From Belnapia mucosa (GTDB lineage: Bacteria > Pseudomonadota > Alphaproteobacteria > Acetobacterales > Acetobacteraceae): DNA of 64,000 bases. The translations under genes and the position numbers were made by a program. Positions within the stretch are counted from its first letter, which is position 1. Each line of letters opens with the position of its first letter. Where the stretch lies: positions 295,033 through 359,032 of the forward strand of contig NZ_JAEUXJ010000003.1 in the NCBI RefSeq assembly GCF_016775475.1. The letters are read 5' to 3'. This document shows, piece by piece, positions 43,437-52,737 of the stretch. Under the pieces are notes generated by a model. That model had not been told where the DNA came from. It saw only the letters and a program-made list of their open reading frames with translations, and made no database searches.

Positions 43437-44336
43437 ATGACGGATCAGGTGATCGGCTTCATCGGCCTCGGACAGATGGGCAGCCGCATGGCGGCGCGGT
43501 TGCTGGCCGCCGGCCACCGCGTGGTGGCCTATGACCCCGTCGCGGCGCCGCTGGAGGCCGCCGTGGCGCAGGGCGCCACCCGCGCCGCCAATCCGCGCGA
43601 GGTGGCGGACCGGGCCGACCTCGTCTTCGCCAGCCTGCCCTCGCCCGGCGTGGTGCGCGCCGTGGCGCTCGGCCCGGATGGCGTGCTGCAGGGCCAGCGC
43701 GCCCGCTGCTTCGTCGATCTCTCCACCACCGGCCCGCGCGTGGCGGGCGAGGTCGCGGCCGGCTTCGCCGAGGCAGGCCGCTCCACCTTCGACTGCCCGG
43801 TGAGCGGCGGGATCGCGGGCGCGGCGAATGGCCGGCTGGCCATCATGGTCTCCGGCCCGCAGGCGGAGTATGCGGCGCTGGAGCCGCTGCTGCAGGTCTT
43901 CGGCAAGCCCTTCTTCTGCGGCGAGAAGCCGGGCCAGGCGCAGGTGCTGAAGCTCTGCAACAACCTGCTCGCCGCCGCGGCGCTCGCGGTGTCTTCCGAG
44001 GCGATTGCGATGGGGGTGAAGGCGGGGCTCGATCCGGCGTTGATGTGCGAGGTAATCAATGCCAGCAGCGGCCGGAACAGCGCGACCCAGGACAAATTCC
44101 CCCGCGCCGTCATCCCCCGCACCTTCGACTTCGGCTTCACCACCGGCCTGTCGCACAAGGATGTCCGGCTCTGCGTCGATGAGGCGGAGGCGATGGGCGT
44201 GCCGATGGTGGTGGGCAGCGCGGTGCGGCAGATGCTGGCCGTGACCAGCGCGACCTTCGGCCCCGAAAGCGACTTCACCCATATCGCCCGCGTGGTCGAG
44301 CAATGGGCGGGGGTGGAGATCGGCCAGGCGGGCTGA
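43437..44336 (+). CDS. 3-hydroxyisobutyrate dehydrogenase-like NAD(P)-dependent oxidoreductase
   Basis: A 299-residue beta-hydroxyacid dehydrogenase: N-terminal GFIGLGQMGSRMA, VDLSTTGP, the substrate loop CPVSGGIAGAANGRLAIM and the catalytic Lys in QVLKLCNNLL (~170). Relatives include tartronate semialdehyde reductase and 3-hydroxyisobutyrate dehydrogenase. It starts 1 bp after the regulator stop and fits a pathway oxidising hydroxy acids taken up by the adjacent Bug receptor. Confidence 0.87.
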   Translation: MTDQVIGFIGLGQMGSRMAARLLAAGHRVVAYDPVAAPLEAAVAQGATRAANPREVADRADLVFASLPSPGVVRAVALGPDGVLQGQRARCFVDLSTTGPRVAGEVAAGFAEAGRSTFDCPVSGGIAGAANGRLAIMVSGPQAEYAALEPLLQVFGKPFFCGEKPGQAQVLKLCNNLLAAAALAVSSEAIAMGVKAGLDPALMCEVINASSGRNSATQDKFPRAVIPRTFDFGFTTGLSHKDVRLCVDEAEAMGVPMVVGSAVRQMLAVTSATFGPESDFTHIARVVEQWAGVEIGQAG

Positions 44337-44417
44337 CAAGTCGGGCTGACCGGGCCGGCGGAACCGCAGGCGGTCTCGCCGGTTCGTCTGCCTTCCCCGC
44401 GGAGGAGATGGGTCGGG

Positions 44418-45287
44418 ATGACCACCACGGATCCGATCCTCGCCGAGGCCAGTCCCGTCTGGGTGGCCGGTGCCCGGCTGGGGGAAGGCGCGCTCTGGGA
44501 CGACCGGGCCGGCCGGCTCTGGTGGGTCGATATCCAGGGCCGCCGCCTGCACCGGATGGACGAGGCCGGGGGCGACCGGCGGAGCTGGGACCTGCCGCAG
44601 GAACCGGGCTGCGCGGCGCTAGCCAAGGATCCGGCCGCGCTCCTCCTCGGCCTGCGCAGCGGCGTCTTCCGTTTCGCGCCGGAGACAGGGCGGCTCGACT
44701 TCCTGGCCGCGCCGGAGGGCCACCGCGCGAGCCATCGGCTGAATGATGGGAAGATCGATCGCTCCGGGCGCTTCTGGTTCGGCACCATGCATGCCGAGGA
44801 GCTCCCATCGGAAGGCGCCCTGTATCGGCTGGAAGGGCCGGGGCGCGTCCTGCACTTCGACGGGCCCTATACCGTGCCGAACGGCCCGGCCTTCTCGCCC
44901 GATGGCCGCATCCTCTATTGCGCCGACAGCCCGACGGGCATCGTCCATGCCTTCGAAGGCAGCGCGCGACGGGAATTCCTCCGCTTCCGTGAGGCGGATG
45001 GGCATCCGGACGGCATGACGGTGGATGCCGAGGGCTGCCTCTGGGTTTGCCATTGGGGTGGCAGCCGTGTCTCCCGCTTTCGCACCGATGGGCAGCTTTT
45101 GGGCCGGATCGAGCTGCCGGTCGAGAATGTCACGAGCTGTGCCTTCGGCGGCGCCGATCTGCGCACCCTCTTCATCACCACCGCCGGCGGATCGGGCGTG
45201 CCGGGGCCCGGCCTGGCCGGCAGCGTCTTCGCGGCCCGAACCGCCGTGCATGGCCTGGCGGCAGGGCGCGCGATGCTGGCCGGTTGA
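44418..45287 (+). CDS. SMP-30/gluconolactonase family lactonase
   Basis: A 289-residue six-bladed beta-propeller protein. The metal ligands of the family are visible: Glu in LGEGALW (~23), Asn in HRLNDGKID (~107), Asn in VPNGPAFSPD and Asp in GHPDGMTVD. Such enzymes open sugar-acid lactones. Alongside hydroxyacid dehydrogenases this suggests sugar-acid or lactone breakdown. The gap of 81 bp before it has no terminator. Confidence 0.85.
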   Translation: MTTTDPILAEASPVWVAGARLGEGALWDDRAGRLWWVDIQGRRLHRMDEAGGDRRSWDLPQEPGCAALAKDPAALLLGLRSGVFRFAPETGRLDFLAAPEGHRASHRLNDGKIDRSGRFWFGTMHAEELPSEGALYRLEGPGRVLHFDGPYTVPNGPAFSPDGRILYCADSPTGIVHAFEGSARREFLRFREADGHPDGMTVDAEGCLWVCHWGGSRVSRFRTDGQLLGRIELPVENVTSCAFGGADLRTLFITTAGGSGVPGPGLAGSVFAARTAVHGLAAGRAMLAG

Positions 45288-45334
45288 CGTCGAGTCGGTC
45301 CTGAGACGACCCTCTGGGCCAGGGGAGGACTCTC

Positions 45335-45991
45335 ATGCTGACCATCTACGGTGTCTACCGGTCCCGGGCGTCGCGGAATATCTGGCTGGCCCATGAGATG
45401 GGGCTGCCCTTCCGGCATGTTCCGGTCATCCAGCACTACCGCCTGGCCGATCCGGCAGCGGCGGATGCGCCGCTCAACACCCGCTCACCCGAATTCCTGA
45501 AGGTGAACCCGAACGGCCGCATCCCGTCGGTGGATGATGGCGGCTATGTCCTGCACGAAAGCCTCGCCATCAACCTCTACCTCGCCAAGGCCTATGGCGG
45601 CACGCTCGGCCCGGCGGATGCGAAGGAGGACGGGCTGATGACGATGTGGTCGATCTGGGCGACCACGGAGGCCGAGCCGCACACCATTGAGATCCTCTAC
45701 CATCGCCTGTCCTATCCGCCCGCCGAACGCGATGCGGCGAAGGCCGATGCGGCAGTCGCGGCGCTGCGCGGCCCCTTCGCCGTGCTGGATGCGGCGCTGG
45801 CCGGGACGGGCTTCCTGGTGGGCGGGCGCTTCACCGTTGCCGACCTCAACCTGGCCGAGGTGATCCGCTACGCGACGCCGGCGCCCGAGCTGTTCGAGGC
45901 CGCGCCGCGGGTGAAGGCCTGGCTCGCCGCCTGCCATGCGCGCCCCGCCTTCCAGCAGATGATGGCGACGCGGGATCAGGAACCGGCATGA
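45335..45991 (+). CDS. Glutathione S-transferase family protein
   Basis: A 218-residue GST: thioredoxin-like N-domain (MLTIYGVYRSRASRNIWLAHEMG, NPNGRIPSVDDGGYVLHESLAINLYLA, with the Pro and Glu-Ser of the glutathione site) and an all-helical C-domain (FTVADLNLAEVI). Ser in YRSRAS is a likely glutathione contact. The start has an AGGGGAGGA site. It is coupled by ATGA to the next gene. A role in detoxification, or in an isomerase or dehalogenase step of the pathway, is possible. Confidence 0.85.
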   Translation: MLTIYGVYRSRASRNIWLAHEMGLPFRHVPVIQHYRLADPAAADAPLNTRSPEFLKVNPNGRIPSVDDGGYVLHESLAINLYLAKAYGGTLGPADAKEDGLMTMWSIWATTEAEPHTIEILYHRLSYPPAERDAAKADAAVAALRGPFAVLDAALAGTGFLVGGRFTVADLNLAEVIRYATPAPELFEAAPRVKAWLAACHARPAFQQMMATRDQEPA

Positions 45992-47277
45992 CCGGCGGCC
46001 GGCTCGCGCTGCTCGTCATCATGGACGGGCTGCGCCGGGACATGGTCTCGCCGGAGCGCACGCCCCATCTGTGGCGGCTGTATCACCGCGGCACGCGCTT
46101 CGCCGGCTACCATTCGATGTTCCCGAGCGCGACGCGCGTCGTCTCCGCCTGCACCGCCACCGGCTGCCGGCCGGCGGGGCATGGGCTGATCGGCAATTCC
46201 CTGGCGCTGCTGGATGCCGATGGCAGGCTGCACCCGCATGATGCCGGTGCGCCCGGCTTCCTGCCGGCCCGCCGCGCCCTGCATGGCCGCGCGCTGGAAC
46301 GGCCCACCCTGGCCGACCGCCTGGCCGCGTGGGGCGGGGCGATGATCTTCAGCAATGTCTCGCCCGGCGCCGCCCTGGCGCATGATCCGAACCGGTCCGG
46401 GCATCTGGTGAACCGCATCATCGCCCATGCGCCGGGGCAGGAAGCGCCGCCCATGGCGGAGGTCACGCTCGACGCCGCCGGCGACGCGCTGCTGACTGGG
46501 CGCTTCCTTGATGAGGCGGTGGCGCCCGGGGGCCGCCGGCCGGATTTCGGCCTGCTCTGGCTCGGTGAGCCGGATGCATCGCAGCATGCCTGGCCGCTGG
46601 GCTCGCCGGAGGCCTGGGCGGCCATCGCCGCCGCCGATGCCCGGCTCGGCGAGGTCATGGAGGCGGCCGACCGTCGCCGCGCCGCGGGCGATGCGGTGCT
46701 GCTGCTGGCCGGCTCCGACCATGGGCATGAGACGGTCGAGGGCGTCATCGATGTCGAGGCAGAATTGTTCGCGGCCGGGCTGCGGCCGGGGGCCGAGGCC
46801 GGGCTGGTCACCGCCTCCAATGGCAGCTCCGTCCTGGTTCATATGGCGCCGGGCCGCGACCCGGGACCGGTGCTGGAATTCCTCCGCACCCGGCCCTGGG
46901 CCGAGGCGGTGCTGGAGGGCGAGGCGTTGCGCCGCCAGGGCCACCGGCCGGGCGTCGAGGGCCTGGTCGCTGCCATCGCCATGCGCCGGCATGAGGGGCG
47001 CAACCCCTTCGGCATCCCAGGGATGGTGCTGGTCGCCAAGCCGGCCGCGGGCAAGCCCGATCGGCTGGGCTGCGGCCAGCATGGTGGGCTGGGCGCGGCC
47101 GAACAGGCTTCGGTGATGGTGGCCGAGGGGCCGGTCTTCGCCGCCGGCGCCACGGATGCAGCGCCGGCCTCGCCGATCGATCTCGCCCCGACCATCCTCG
47201 CCTTCCTCGGCCTGGGCGATGCGGGGCAGCCGATGGATGGCCGCCCCTTGCAGGGCCGCCCGGCGGGCCTTGCCTAA
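45988..47277 (+). CDS. Alkaline phosphatase superfamily protein (nucleotide pyrophosphatase/phosphodiesterase type)
   Basis: A 429-residue protein with the two-metal site of the superfamily: Asp in VIMDGLRRD (~13), Thr nucleophile region in PSATRVVSACTATG, Asp/His in GEPDASQHAWPLGS, Asp-His in GSDHGHE and His in CGQHGGLG. No signal peptide is visible, so it is probably cytoplasmic. It could hydrolyse a phosphodiester, phosphonate or sulfate ester. Its TAA shares three bases with the TAG of the convergent Bug gene. Confidence 0.82.
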   Translation: MTGGRLALLVIMDGLRRDMVSPERTPHLWRLYHRGTRFAGYHSMFPSATRVVSACTATGCRPAGHGLIGNSLALLDADGRLHPHDAGAPGFLPARRALHGRALERPTLADRLAAWGGAMIFSNVSPGAALAHDPNRSGHLVNRIIAHAPGQEAPPMAEVTLDAAGDALLTGRFLDEAVAPGGRRPDFGLLWLGEPDASQHAWPLGSPEAWAAIAAADARLGEVMEAADRRRAAGDAVLLLAGSDHGHETVEGVIDVEAELFAAGLRPGAEAGLVTASNGSSVLVHMAPGRDPGPVLEFLRTRPWAEAVLEGEALRRQGHRPGVEGLVAAIAMRRHEGRNPFGIPGMVLVAKPAAGKPDRLGCGQHGGLGAAEQASVMVAEGPVFAAGATDAAPASPIDLAPTILAFLGLGDAGQPMDGRPLQGRPAGLA

Positions 47278-48245
47278 CGAGCCTGGGCGCCGGAGCGGGC
47301 GATCAGGCCGGCGATCCGCGGCGTCTCCTCGGCCAGGAAGGCGCGGAAGCGGTCGGTGCCCATCTCCGGCCAGAGCACGGTGCCGGTGCCGTTGAAGAAT
47401 TCCTGCACCCGGGAATCGGCCATGGCCTCCCGCACCGCGCCCGCCAGGCGCGCCACGATCTCGGCCGGGGTGCGCGCCGGGACGAAGAGGCCCGCCCAGG
47501 GCACCATCTCCGCGCCGGGCAGGCCGGCCTCGGCGACCGTCGGGATGCCCGGCGCGAGGGCCACCCGCCCGCTATCGGTTACGGCCAGGGCGCGCAGCCG
47601 CCCCTCCCGCACATGCGGCAGGCTGGTCAGCGGATAGTCCCACATGACATCCAGCCGCCCGCCGATGACATCGTTCAGCCCCTGCGTGCCATTGGCATAG
47701 GGGGCATGGGCCATCCGGATGCCGGTCGACTGCAGCAGGGCTTCGGCCGCCAGATGCGGCGAGGTGCCGATGCCGGTGGAGGCATAGGTCAGCCCCTCCG
47801 GCCGGCTGCGGGCCGCCTCGACCAGTTCGGCCAGCGTGGTCCAGGGGCGGGAGGGCGGCACGACAATCAGATGCGGCGAGGCGCCGAGGCCGTGGACGGG
47901 TGCGAGGTCGCGCTGCGGGTCGTAACGCAGGGTGGGGAAGATGGACGGCGCGGCGGAAATCGGCCCCTGGCTGCCATAGAGCATGAGGTAGCCATCGGCC
48001 GCACCGCGGGCGACGAATTCGGCCCCGATCGTGCCGCCGGCGCCCGGGCGGTTCTCCACCACCACCGTCTGGCCGAGGAGCTGGCCCATGCGCTGGGCCA
48101 GGGTCCGGGCGCTGGTATCGGTGATGCCGCCGGCCCCGAAGGGGACGATCCAGGTGATGGGCCGTGCGGGGTAGCCCTCGGCGCGCGCGGGGCCGGGCAG
48201 CAGCGCCGGCAGGGCCAGCAGGGCACGGCGGACGATCCTCGTCAT
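47274..48245 (-). CDS. Bug/TctC family periplasmic receptor (8 of 10)
   Basis: A 323-residue receptor with signal MTRIVRRALLALPALLPGPARA and YPARPITWIVPFGAGGITDTSAR. VENRPGAGGTIG is typical; the ligand loop reads YANGTQGLNDVIGGR, with Asn-Gly in place of the common Arg-Gly, which may change ligand contacts. A GGGAGG site precedes the ATG at 48245. It is divergent from the next Bug gene across 123 bp. Confidence 0.9.
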   Translation of the reverse strand: MTRIVRRALLALPALLPGPARAEGYPARPITWIVPFGAGGITDTSARTLAQRMGQLLGQTVVVENRPGAGGTIGAEFVARGAADGYLMLYGSQGPISAAPSIFPTLRYDPQRDLAPVHGLGASPHLIVVPPSRPWTTLAELVEAARSRPEGLTYASTGIGTSPHLAAEALLQSTGIRMAHAPYANGTQGLNDVIGGRLDVMWDYPLTSLPHVREGRLRALAVTDSGRVALAPGIPTVAEAGLPGAEMVPWAGLFVPARTPAEIVARLAGAVREAMADSRVQEFFNGTGTVLWPEMGTDRFRAFLAEETPRIAGLIARSGAQAR

Positions 48246-48368
48246 GGTGCGGCCTCCCAGATCGGTTTTCCCGAAGCATAGCCACCCGGGGCCGGGGCGG
48301 CCAAGCGCGGGTGGTTCCCCTATCCCCGGCCTTCTGCTTCCATCGCTGCAAAACGGGAGGAAACAGCG

Positions 48369-49343
48369 ATGCACATCCTGCGGCGCCGCGTGCTCAGCCT
48401 GCTGCCTGCCCTGCCGGCTGCCTTGCCTGCCTTGGCCCAGACGCGGTCCTGGCCCAGCCGCCCCATCCGCTGCATCGTCCCCAGCGCCACCGGTGGCTAC
48501 GATGTCTATGCAAGGCTGATGGCGCCCCGCCTCTCGGAGCTGCTGGGCCAGCCGGTGGTGATCGACAACCGGCCCGGCGCCAATGGCAATATCGGCATGC
48601 AGGAAGTGCAGCGCAGTGCGGCGGATGGCTACACGCTGCTCTTCGGCCATATCGGCGCGATCACCATCAACACCACCATCTATCGCAATATGCCGCTCGA
48701 TCCGGTCGAGGATCTGGCGCCGGTCGCGGTCGCCGTCACCTCGCCCCTGGTCTGGGTGGTCAATCCTGGCCTGCCCTTCCGCACCATGCCGGAGCTGGTG
48801 GCGAAGGTCCGGGCCGAACCGGGCGAATGGCGCTATGCGCTGCCGAGCAGCGGCAGCATCAACCATCTCGTCGTCGAGGATTTCAAGCGCCGCCACCGGC
48901 TCGACCTGCCGGCGGTGCCCTATCGCGGCACGCCCCAGGCACAGACGGATGTGATCGCCGGCCAGGTGCCGGTCATGCTGGACAGTCTCGGCGCCGGCTA
49001 CGGCCATATCGCCGGCGGCCGCGTCCGGGCGCTCGCCGTCACCGCGCGCGAACGCTCGCCCCGGCTGCCCGATGTGCCGACCATGCTGGAGCTCGGCCTC
49101 GACGCCCGCGAATACGTCGCCTGGTATGCCTTCATGGCGCCCAAGGGGACGCCGCCGGAGGTGATCGGGCGCTTCAACCTGCTGGTCAACCAGGTGCTGG
49201 AGGAGCCGGCCCTGGTGGCGCGGCTGCGCGAGCTCGGCGCCTCCCCGCGCGGTGGCACGCCGGCCGAGGCGCTGGCCTTCCTCCGCAGCGAGCAGCGCGA
49301 CTACGGCGCCATCGCGCGGGAGGGGAAGATCGAGGTGGAATGA
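48369..49343 (+). CDS. Bug/TctC family periplasmic receptor (9 of 10)
   Basis: A 324-residue receptor with signal MHILRRRVLSLLPALPAALPALA. The first strand reads WPSRPIRCIVPSATGGYDVYAR, with ATGGYD in place of PGGxxD. IDNRPGANGNIG and YRGTPQAQTDVIAGQ follow. GGGAGGAAACAGCG precedes the ATG. It is the first gene of a run with a flavin monooxygenase, a serine hydrolase and a peptide-type binding protein. Confidence 0.9.
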   Translation: MHILRRRVLSLLPALPAALPALAQTRSWPSRPIRCIVPSATGGYDVYARLMAPRLSELLGQPVVIDNRPGANGNIGMQEVQRSAADGYTLLFGHIGAITINTTIYRNMPLDPVEDLAPVAVAVTSPLVWVVNPGLPFRTMPELVAKVRAEPGEWRYALPSSGSINHLVVEDFKRRHRLDLPAVPYRGTPQAQTDVIAGQVPVMLDSLGAGYGHIAGGRVRALAVTARERSPRLPDVPTMLELGLDAREYVAWYAFMAPKGTPPEVIGRFNLLVNQVLEEPALVARLRELGASPRGGTPAEALAFLRSEQRDYGAIAREGKIEVE

Positions 49344-49437
49344 CCGGGCCGCGCCTTGCCGCGTCGCGGGGCCGCGCCTAGCCTTCGCCTCAAGGGTCCA
49401 CGCACTGCAACGGCTGGACAATGGAGGAACGAACGCC

Positions 49438-51195
49438 ATGGACGGCATCCTGACCGGCACCTCCCTCGATGCGATGGCGAAGGCCTGGCTGCAGGAATTC
49501 GAGGCGGCGCTCACCGCCCGGAGCACGGCGCGCCTCGCCGCGCTCTTCGCCGGGGAATGCCACTGGCGCGACATCCTGGCCTTCGACTGGGACCTGCACA
49601 CGACCTCCGGCGCCGAGGCGATCGCGGCACGGATGCTGCCGTCGCTGGATCGCCTGGCGCCGCACGGCTTCGCCCTGGCCGCCGGCCGCACGCCGCCCCG
49701 GCGCGTGACCCGCGCGGGCACCGAGGCGATCGAGGCGATCTTCGGCTTCGAGACCAGCATCGGGCCCTGCATCGGCGTCCTCCGCCTCGTCACCGAGGCC
49801 GGCGAGCCGCGCGCCTGGACGCTGATGACCTCGCTCGACGAGATCCGCGGGCATGAGGATCCGGCCAATGGCAAGCGCTGGCAGGAGGTGGATTGGAAGC
49901 GGAATTTCGGCGGGGAGAATTGGCTCGACCGGCGCAACCGCGCCCGCGCCTATGCCGACCGTGACCCGGCCGTGCTGGTGGTGGGCGCGGCGCAGGCGGG
50001 CCTCTCGGCCGCGGCGCGGCTGACGCTGCTCGGCATCGATACGCTCGTCATCGATCGGGAGGAGCGCATCGGCGATAGCTGGCGGCAGCGCTACCACGCG
50101 CTGACGCTGCACAACGAGACCCGCGTCAACCACCTGCCCTACATGCCCTTCCCGCGCTCCTGGCCGGTCTTCATCCCGAAAGACATGCTAGCGAACTGGT
50201 TCGAGATCTATGCCGAGGCGATGGAGCTGAATGTCTGGACCCGGACGGAGCTGACGAGCGGAAGCTGGGACGAGGCCGCGCAATGCTGGGATGTCGTGCT
50301 GAAGCGCGGCGATGGCACCGAACGGCGGATGCGGCCGCGCCACATCGTCTTCGCCAATGGCGTCAGCACCACGCCGGTCATGCCGGACCTGCCGGGGCTG
50401 AAGGATTTCCGCGGCACGGTGCGGCATTCCGGTCGCTATGGCAGCGGGCTCGACTGGCGCGGCAAGCGCGCGCTGGTGCTCGGCACCGGCACTTCGGGAC
50501 ATGACGTAGCGCAGGATCTCTGCGTCTCCGGCGCGGCGGAGGTGACGATCATCCAGCGCAGTCCTTCGTTGGTGGTGAGCCTGAAGGAAGCGCAGGCGCC
50601 CTATGCCCTGTACGACGAGGAGATTCCCTTCGAGGATCTCGACCTCCTCGCCACCTCCTTCCCCTTTCCGGTCTATCGCCGCGCGCATCAGTTGATGACC
50701 GCGAAGAACCGCATCGCCGACAAGGCGCTGCTCGATGGGCTGCAAAGCCGCGGCTTCCGGCTGAATTTCGGCGAGGACGAGAGCGGCTGGCAGATGATGT
50801 ATCAGCGCCGCGGCGGCGGCTATTACTTCGATGCCGGGTGCTCGCAGATGATCGTCGATAGCCGCGTCGGGCTGATCCAGTTCGACGACATCGAACGCTT
50901 CGGGCCCGAGGGCGCGATCATGCGCGACGGCAGCGTGAAGCCGGCCGACCTGATCGTGCTGGCGACCGGCTATGAAGGCCAGGCGGCCTCGGCGCGGCGC
51001 ATCCTCGGCGATGCGGTGGGCGAGCGCATTGGCCGCGTCTGGGGCTTCGATGAGGAAGGGGAGCTGCACGGCATGTGGCGCCCCACCGGGCAGACCGGCC
51101 TCTGGTTCCTCGCCGGAGGGCTGGCGCAGTGCCGCATCTTCTCGAAGGTGCTCGCCCTGCAGATCAAGGCGCGGGAGCTGGGGCTGGTCGGCTGA
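49438..51195 (+). CDS. Flavin-containing monooxygenase with N-terminal SnoaL/NTF2-like domain
   Basis: A 585-residue fusion. Residues ~1-150 form a SnoaL-like (NTF2-fold) domain (ALFAGECHWRDILAFDWDLHT). From ~178 comes a two-dinucleotide-site flavin monooxygenase: FAD motif VLVVGAAQAGLSAAARL (GxAxxG rather than GxGxxG) and NADPH motif LVLGTGTSGHDVAQDL (~350), then LIVLATGYEG. HALTLHNETRVNHLPYMPFP is shared with YUCCA-like and related enzymes. It should oxygenate a carbonyl, N or S centre; the substrate is unknown. A GGAGGAAC site supports the ATG at 49438. Confidence 0.85.
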   Translation: MDGILTGTSLDAMAKAWLQEFEAALTARSTARLAALFAGECHWRDILAFDWDLHTTSGAEAIAARMLPSLDRLAPHGFALAAGRTPPRRVTRAGTEAIEAIFGFETSIGPCIGVLRLVTEAGEPRAWTLMTSLDEIRGHEDPANGKRWQEVDWKRNFGGENWLDRRNRARAYADRDPAVLVVGAAQAGLSAAARLTLLGIDTLVIDREERIGDSWRQRYHALTLHNETRVNHLPYMPFPRSWPVFIPKDMLANWFEIYAEAMELNVWTRTELTSGSWDEAAQCWDVVLKRGDGTERRMRPRHIVFANGVSTTPVMPDLPGLKDFRGTVRHSGRYGSGLDWRGKRALVLGTGTSGHDVAQDLCVSGAAEVTIIQRSPSLVVSLKEAQAPYALYDEEIPFEDLDLLATSFPFPVYRRAHQLMTAKNRIADKALLDGLQSRGFRLNFGEDESGWQMMYQRRGGGYYFDAGCSQMIVDSRVGLIQFDDIERFGPEGAIMRDGSVKPADLIVLATGYEGQAASARRILGDAVGERIGRVWGFDEEGELHGMWRPTGQTGLWFLAGGLAQCRIFSKVLALQIKARELGLVG

Positions 51196-52718
51196 TGCCC
51201 GGCTTCGACCGCGGCGCCGCCGCGGCCCAGGCCGATGCCTCCGCCGCCGGCTGGGAGGCCGAGGCGGGGCCGGGCGGGGCGATCCTGCTGTTCGGCCGAG
51301 ACGGGCCATTCCATGCCTCCTGCGGCGGCCTGGCTGACCTCGCGCAGGGGCTGCGGATCACGCCCGACACGGCCTTCCGCTGGGCCTCCATCACCAAGCA
51401 GGTGCTGGCCTCCCTGGTGGTGCGCGAGGGGCCGGACCTCGAGGAGACGCTGGGCGGGCATATCCCCGGCCTGTCGCCTGCAGTAGGGTCGGTCACGATC
51501 GGCCATGCGCTCGGCATGACCTCGGGCCTGCCCGATGCGATGGAGGCGGCCTGGCAGACCCATGTGCCGCCCACCACCGCCATGTCGCGCGCCATGCTGT
51601 TCGACTTCGTGGCGCGGCTGCCGGCCCTGAACTACGCCCAGGGCACCGAGATCAGCTACACCAATACCGGCTACCGCCTGCTCCAGCACCTGATGGAGGC
51701 GCGGCTCGGCGAGATGGGCGAGGTCTGGCAGGACCGGTATTTCCGCCCACTCGGCATGGCCGGGACCCGCTTCCCCGAGGACTGGACCGATCCGGTGCCC
51801 GGCCTCGCCCGCGGCTATTGGCGCGACGGGCAGGGGCGCTGGCATGAGGGGCGCTACGGGCCGCATTTCTCCGCCTCGGGCGGGCTGGCCGGATCGGCCC
51901 GCGACCTCGCCGCCTGGCTTGCCGCGCTGCTGGCCGGCAGCGGCTCGCTCGTCGGCACGCTGGAAGCGCTCTCGGCGCCGCGGCGCCTCCTCGATGGGCG
52001 GGAGACGGCCTATGGGCTCGGCCTCGGCCGCTCGCCGCTCGGCGGGCATAGGATGTTCGGCCATGGCGGGTCGCTGCCGGGCTTCAAGAACCATGTGCTG
52101 CTCAGCCGCGAGCTCGATGCGGGCGTCGTGGTGCTGACCAACCGCGAGGAGACGGACAGCCTCGGCTTGGCGCTCTCGGTCATGGCGGCGGGGCTCGGCC
52201 TGCCGCCGGCGCCGCCACCCGCGGCGGGGCTGCTCGGCCCCGGCCTCTATGCCGCGGCGGATGGCGGACCCTTCTGGATCGAGGTCACGGCGGATGCGGT
52301 CAGCTTCCTCGGCACGCAGGAACGGCTCTATGCGGGTGGAGATGGCTGGGCGGTCTCCTGCAGCCCCTATATGTGGATCCGGCTGCGCCAGGACGGCCCG
52401 GCGATCGAGGGCGAGGTGAACCATGCCGCCCGCCGCTTCCTGCCGGTCGGGGAAGCTGCCTGCGACCCCGCCTGGGCCGGCGAATGGCGGCATGAGGAGT
52501 TCGGCGCCGCCTTCCGGGTCGCGGAGGATGGCGGCTCGATCCGCATGGGGGCCGGCCCCCTGCAGGCCAATATGCCGCTGACGCCGCTCGGGGCCGGCCG
52601 CGCGGTCTTCCGCCGTGCCGATGGTCCCTGGGCGCAGCGGCCCTGCCTTCACTTCCAGGGAGGGACGGCGCGGATTGTCAGCAATCGCTGCCGCGTGCTG
52701 GACTTCCACCGGGCCTGA
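51195..52718 (+). CDS. Serine hydrolase, class C beta-lactamase/D-aminopeptidase family (second copy)
   Basis: A 507-residue protein with active-site motifs SITK (~58-61), YTN in SYTNTGY (~155) and HGG in FGHGGSLPG (~290), and a DAP-like C-terminal half. The spacing parallels the hydrolase at 6785-8368, but identity is modest. It starts in the TGATG overlap with the monooxygenase stop. Together with the downstream peptide-type binding protein this hints at use of D-amino-acid peptides or amides. Confidence 0.8.
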   Translation: MPGFDRGAAAAQADASAAGWEAEAGPGGAILLFGRDGPFHASCGGLADLAQGLRITPDTAFRWASITKQVLASLVVREGPDLEETLGGHIPGLSPAVGSVTIGHALGMTSGLPDAMEAAWQTHVPPTTAMSRAMLFDFVARLPALNYAQGTEISYTNTGYRLLQHLMEARLGEMGEVWQDRYFRPLGMAGTRFPEDWTDPVPGLARGYWRDGQGRWHEGRYGPHFSASGGLAGSARDLAAWLAALLAGSGSLVGTLEALSAPRRLLDGRETAYGLGLGRSPLGGHRMFGHGGSLPGFKNHVLLSRELDAGVVVLTNREETDSLGLALSVMAAGLGLPPAPPPAAGLLGPGLYAAADGGPFWIEVTADAVSFLGTQERLYAGGDGWAVSCSPYMWIRLRQDGPAIEGEVNHAARRFLPVGEAACDPAWAGEWRHEEFGAAFRVAEDGGSIRMGAGPLQANMPLTPLGAGRAVFRRADGPWAQRPCLHFQGGTARIVSNRCRVLDFHRA

Positions 52719-52737
52719 TAACCGGGGGACGGTGCCG

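Noticed and set aside
45299-45325. CTGAGA next to short complementary bases, recalling a TPP riboswitch core
   Set aside because: The remaining conserved TPP motifs are absent, the gap is only 47 bp, and the downstream gene is a glutathione S-transferase.
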